Source: an uncultured Gammaproteobacteria bacterium (GTDB lineage Bacteria > Pseudomonadota > Gammaproteobacteria > GCA-2729495). Taken from it: a stretch of DNA of 8,897 nucleotides. The notes under the pieces are model-generated. The model was not told where the DNA came from and did not search any database. It saw nothing but the letters and a program-made list of their open reading frames with translations. Below are positions 6,724 to 8,897 of the stretch, piece by piece. The stretch covers positions 1 to 8,897 of the forward strand of contig CAMYJV010000107.1 of NCBI GenBank assembly GCA_947258805.1, written 5' to 3'. A program made the translations under genes and the position numbers. Position 1 is the first letter of the stretch. Each line of letters begins with the position of its first letter.

Positions 6724-6729
6724 TCTCCT
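6724..6729 (-). promoter_or_regulatory. Ribosome binding site of the AI-2E-type gene
   Basis: AGGAGA on the minus strand lies five bases before the ATG at 6716-6718. It decides between this start and a longer in-frame candidate at 6751, which would place this site inside the coding region. Confidence 0.8.
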
Positions 6730-6879
6730 GACACTGGCGCCGCTTGCACAAACTGATGTGCGCAGGGCCGCTAGGATGAGGCTACCCGGCGGGCGAATCA
6801 ACCACAACGGCGCACGCCTGGAGAAGAAGCAAGATCGTTGACCATCGAGCCGTGGCGCTGACCAGGTAGAGAAAGTGTC
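6730..6879. other. Short intergenic stretch between glycosyltransferase and AI-2E-type genes
   Basis: This stretch must hold any terminator of the glycosyltransferase unit and any promoter of the AI-2E-type gene. No hairpin followed by a T-run and no good sigma70-type promoter could be recognised by eye. No small reading frame with coding character was seen. Confidence 0.4.
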
Positions 6880-7884
6880 TCAGAAACGTGCGAGCCACCC
6901 GGCCCGGGCTCTACCCAGTATGGTCTCTGCGATCACCCAGGCAAGGGCAGCCGTTGAATACAGATAGTAAAGCAGATGCAGCCCGCACGCCGCACCGGCG
7001 AAAGGGACGCCGCCTTGAGCAGAGAAAAATTTCAGCAGGCGCCAGTTCAGAGCCACGAACAGCGCAGCAGCGGCGCCTGCTAATACCAACGCGGCGGGAT
7101 ACAGAAAGCCGGCCAAAAGTGCAATCAGCAGTACGACCGCTGCCAATGCGCTGAAACGGTGCTCAATGCGCAGGTTGAGTTGGTCTGGCAGTTGCCCCTC
7201 CGCCACCACAAGTCGGCTCCATGGCAGGGCACGGCTGAATACGTCCGTTCTAATCATGCTCTGTGGAGTCCAGCGTTTCAGATGCTTGACCTGAATCTCT
7301 GGACAAAGATGAATTCGATATCCGGCCTTCCGCAGGCGTGCGCCTAGTTCGATGTCTTCAATCGCCGGGCGTCGATAACCTGAATCAAAGCCGCCAACCG
7401 CCCGAAAGACCTCGCTCCTGATGGCGCCACAGCCCGCCCAGAACGTCGAGGCTTCGCGGCCGCTGTTCTGGTGCATGTAGTGATTCAGCAGGTTCTTGTA
7501 CAGGCTGGCGATGTTTCGCTCCGCCGGCTCGTTGTCATAGGAGCCAAAAATGGCCGCCACATCAGCGTGATCCGCAAAGTACCGCTCGATCAAACCGATG
7601 GTTTCTCGCCTTACGACCACGTCCGCATCGATGAAGACCAACAGGTCCGGCGTGGAGCTGATCGAGACTCCCCGATTGCGCGCCCTCGCGGGGCCATTGG
7701 GCCCGTCGTCAAGGCGCAACAACTTGTACCCGAATGACGGGGCGGACTGCGCCGACCCGTCCGTGGATCCGTCATCTACGACGATGACTTCATCTGGCAA
7801 GCGCTCGGAATCGGCCAGTGCTTCCAGACAACGTTGCAGTTCCTCGCCCCCGTTATAGACGGGAACAATGACGGAGATTCTCAT
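6880..7884 (-). CDS. Membrane-anchored family 2 glycosyltransferase
   Basis: The 334-residue protein begins directly with the GT-A fold of glycosyltransferase family 2: SVIVPVYNGGEELQRCLEAL (4-23), EVIVVDDGSTDGS (32-44), PARARNRGV (65-73), the metal/nucleotide-binding FIDADVVV (84-91, DxD-type DAD at 86-88), GCGAIRSEVFRAVGGFD (151-167) and the acceptor-site PAIEDIELGARLRKAGY (173-189, ED at 176-177) followed by KHLKRWT (200-206). The C-terminal third has hydrophobic helices at about 244-282 and 297-323, which should anchor it in the inner membrane with the catalytic domain facing the cytoplasm. It would transfer a sugar from a nucleotide-sugar donor to a lipid carrier or growing glycan; donor and acceptor cannot be read. 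Its ATG is three bases after the stop of the FAD oxidoreductase gene and lacks a clear ribosome binding site, suggesting coupled translation. Family assignment is firm. Confidence 0.93.
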   Translation of the reverse strand: MRISVIVPVYNGGEELQRCLEALADSERLPDEVIVVDDGSTDGSAQSAPSFGYKLLRLDDGPNGPARARNRGVSISSTPDLLVFIDADVVVRRETIGLIERYFADHADVAAIFGSYDNEPAERNIASLYKNLLNHYMHQNSGREASTFWAGCGAIRSEVFRAVGGFDSGYRRPAIEDIELGARLRKAGYRIHLCPEIQVKHLKRWTPQSMIRTDVFSRALPWSRLVVAEGQLPDQLNLRIEHRFSALAAVVLLIALLAGFLYPAALVLAGAAAALFVALNWRLLKFFSAQGGVPFAGAACGLHLLYYLYSTAALAWVIAETILGRARAGWLARF

Positions 7885-7887
7885 CGT

Positions 7888-8897
7888 TCAGGGAAGTTCT
7901 TGTATCGAAGAAATCTGAGCGCTTTCCGAGTCGTCAGTGACGAATTCTTCGTGATAGGAACGCTCGACATTGACGTTCCAGAGGTCGTACTGTCTCTTCA
8001 TCGACACGTTACGTGCCGCCAACATCCCTGTCAGCATCGAATGATCCTGATTATTGTAACGATGCATTCCGTTTCGTCCGATGGACTGCAAATTGTCAAA
8101 GGACTGCAGGTATTTCTTAATGACTTCTACAGCGTCCAGGTAGTTCTCGTCGTACACAGGGTATGCTTTCTCCTGACGTATTACCGCGCCGTCGACGACC
8201 CGATTTCCGGGAGCCAAACCCAAGTGCGTGAGTTCAACCTCAGCAAAAGCACGCAGTTCTTCGTCCGACTTAGTCCACAACGGATCATCAGTGTTGCAAA
8301 AGTACTCCATGCCAATACTTGCCTTATCCGGCTCCGGGACCAGCTCCTCACTCCAGCTGCGAAAGTTTTGTATCCGACCAACCGTCACGTCCGGGCTATG
8401 AATATAGAGCCAGTTGTCCGGAAAGGGATCCGGACCTTCCAGAATCAATGTCACAATCAGGAAGTCGCGATACTTCAGGCTACGTGCTGCATCAACCACC
8501 GCAGAAGGAGCCGGCGGATCCATTTTCAGGACCAGGCTGGAAAGAGGCATGCTGCTGATAACGTGGCTGACGTCTAATTCATGCTCGCCTCTATCGCCCT
8601 GAATAACGACGCTGCCAACTCGACTACCATCGTGCCGCAGGCTCACGACTCGATTCGATAGCCTTACTTCCCCTCCAGCGTCCTCAACGAGACTCTTGAA
8701 CCGTTCCCACATCATGCCCGGGCCCAAACGGGGGTAATAAAACTGATTGATCAGCGTACTAGTCTCATGCCGACCCGTCAGCGAATGGAGAACTGCCCGC
8801 ACCAGGGAAAGATTCTGTATGCGCTGCGCCGCCCAATCGGCCCTGATCTGAGTGCAGGGTATTCCCCACACTTTTTCCGTATAACTTTTGAAAAAAT
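7888..8897 (-). CDS. FAD-dependent oxidoreductase, UDP-galactopyranose mutase/protoporphyrinogen oxidase-like (partial)
   Basis: The frame is open to the right edge, giving 335 C-terminal residues; the N-terminal FAD-binding Rossmann motif (GxGxxG) lies outside the window. The visible part begins FFKSYTEKVWGIPCTQIRAD, then WAAQRI and NLSL, a hallmark of a bacterial FAD-dependent oxidoreductase family often named protoporphyrinogen oxidase-like or UDP-galactopyranose mutase-like. It continues with GPGMMWERF, GEVRLSNRVVSL (the strand feeding the FAD domain), VISSMPLSSLV, KAYPVYDENYLDAVEVIKKYL and the C-terminal FAD-contacting block GRNGMHRYNNQDHSMLTGML. An internal GTG at 8871 is not the real start, since the conserved block extends upstream of it. 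Such genes commonly sit in surface-polysaccharide clusters, fitting the coupled glycosyltransferase three bases downstream. The reaction is not known: mutase, dehydrogenase and amine oxidase chemistry are all possible. Base composition is less GC-rich than in genes to the left. Confidence 0.9.
   Translation of the reverse strand, partial: FFKSYTEKVWGIPCTQIRADWAAQRIQNLSLVRAVLHSLTGRHETSTLINQFYYPRLGPGMMWERFKSLVEDAGGEVRLSNRVVSLRHDGSRVGSVVIQGDRGEHELDVSHVISSMPLSSLVLKMDPPAPSAVVDAARSLKYRDFLIVTLILEGPDPFPDNWLYIHSPDVTVGRIQNFRSWSEELVPEPDKASIGMEYFCNTDDPLWTKSDEELRAFAEVELTHLGLAPGNRVVDGAVIRQEKAYPVYDENYLDAVEVIKKYLQSFDNLQSIGRNGMHRYNNQDHSMLTGMLAARNVSMKRQYDLWNVNVERSYHEEFVTDDSESAQISSIQELP

Overview
This looks like a high-GC proteobacterial chromosome segment, probably gammaproteobacterial. 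That is inferred from codon composition, the frequent GTG starts, a Tat-exported IorAB-type molybdenum hydroxylase and the gene families present; nothing in the window fixes the taxon. Every complete gene is on the minus strand. Only a 48-codon C-terminal fragment at the left edge is on the plus strand. No RNA genes, insertion sequences, CRISPR arrays or phage genes were seen.

Region 1 (2-148, plus) is the tail of a membrane protein, possibly a UbiA/MenA-type prenyltransferase. It converges on the next operon with only 11 bases between the stop codons.

Region 2 (160 to about 5332, minus) is a tight five-gene cluster. In transcription order it encodes an Asp/Glu-racemase-fold protein, a small [2Fe-2S] subunit (IorA-like), a large Tat-exported molybdopterin subunit (IorB-like), a secreted small cupin-like protein, and an acyl-CoA dehydrogenase. 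The gaps are 29, 2, 36 and 24 bases, so one transcript is likely. The oxidoreductase and the cupin protein should be periplasmic, while the racemase-like protein and the acyl-CoA dehydrogenase should be cytoplasmic. A plausible reading is oxidation or hydroxylation of an unknown, perhaps heterocyclic or aromatic, compound outside the inner membrane, with further conversion inside. The substrate cannot be read from the sequence. Two of the enzymes have atypical active sites: the dehydrogenase has Asp where the family usually has its catalytic Glu, and the racemase-like protein has Ser where the second catalytic Cys is usual.

Region 3 (5621-6718, minus) is a stand-alone AI-2E/PerM-family membrane protein with its own good ribosome binding site, flanked by non-coding stretches of 288 and 161 bases. 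The stretch between it and region 2 is GC-rich and rich in inverted repeats.

Region 4 (6880-8897, minus) is a two-gene unit: an FAD-dependent oxidoreductase related to the UDP-galactopyranose mutase/protoporphyrinogen oxidase group, running off the right edge, and a membrane-anchored family 2 glycosyltransferase starting 3 bases after its stop. This suggests the end of a surface-polysaccharide or glycolipid locus. Its base composition is visibly less GC-rich than region 2, which fits a separately acquired locus.
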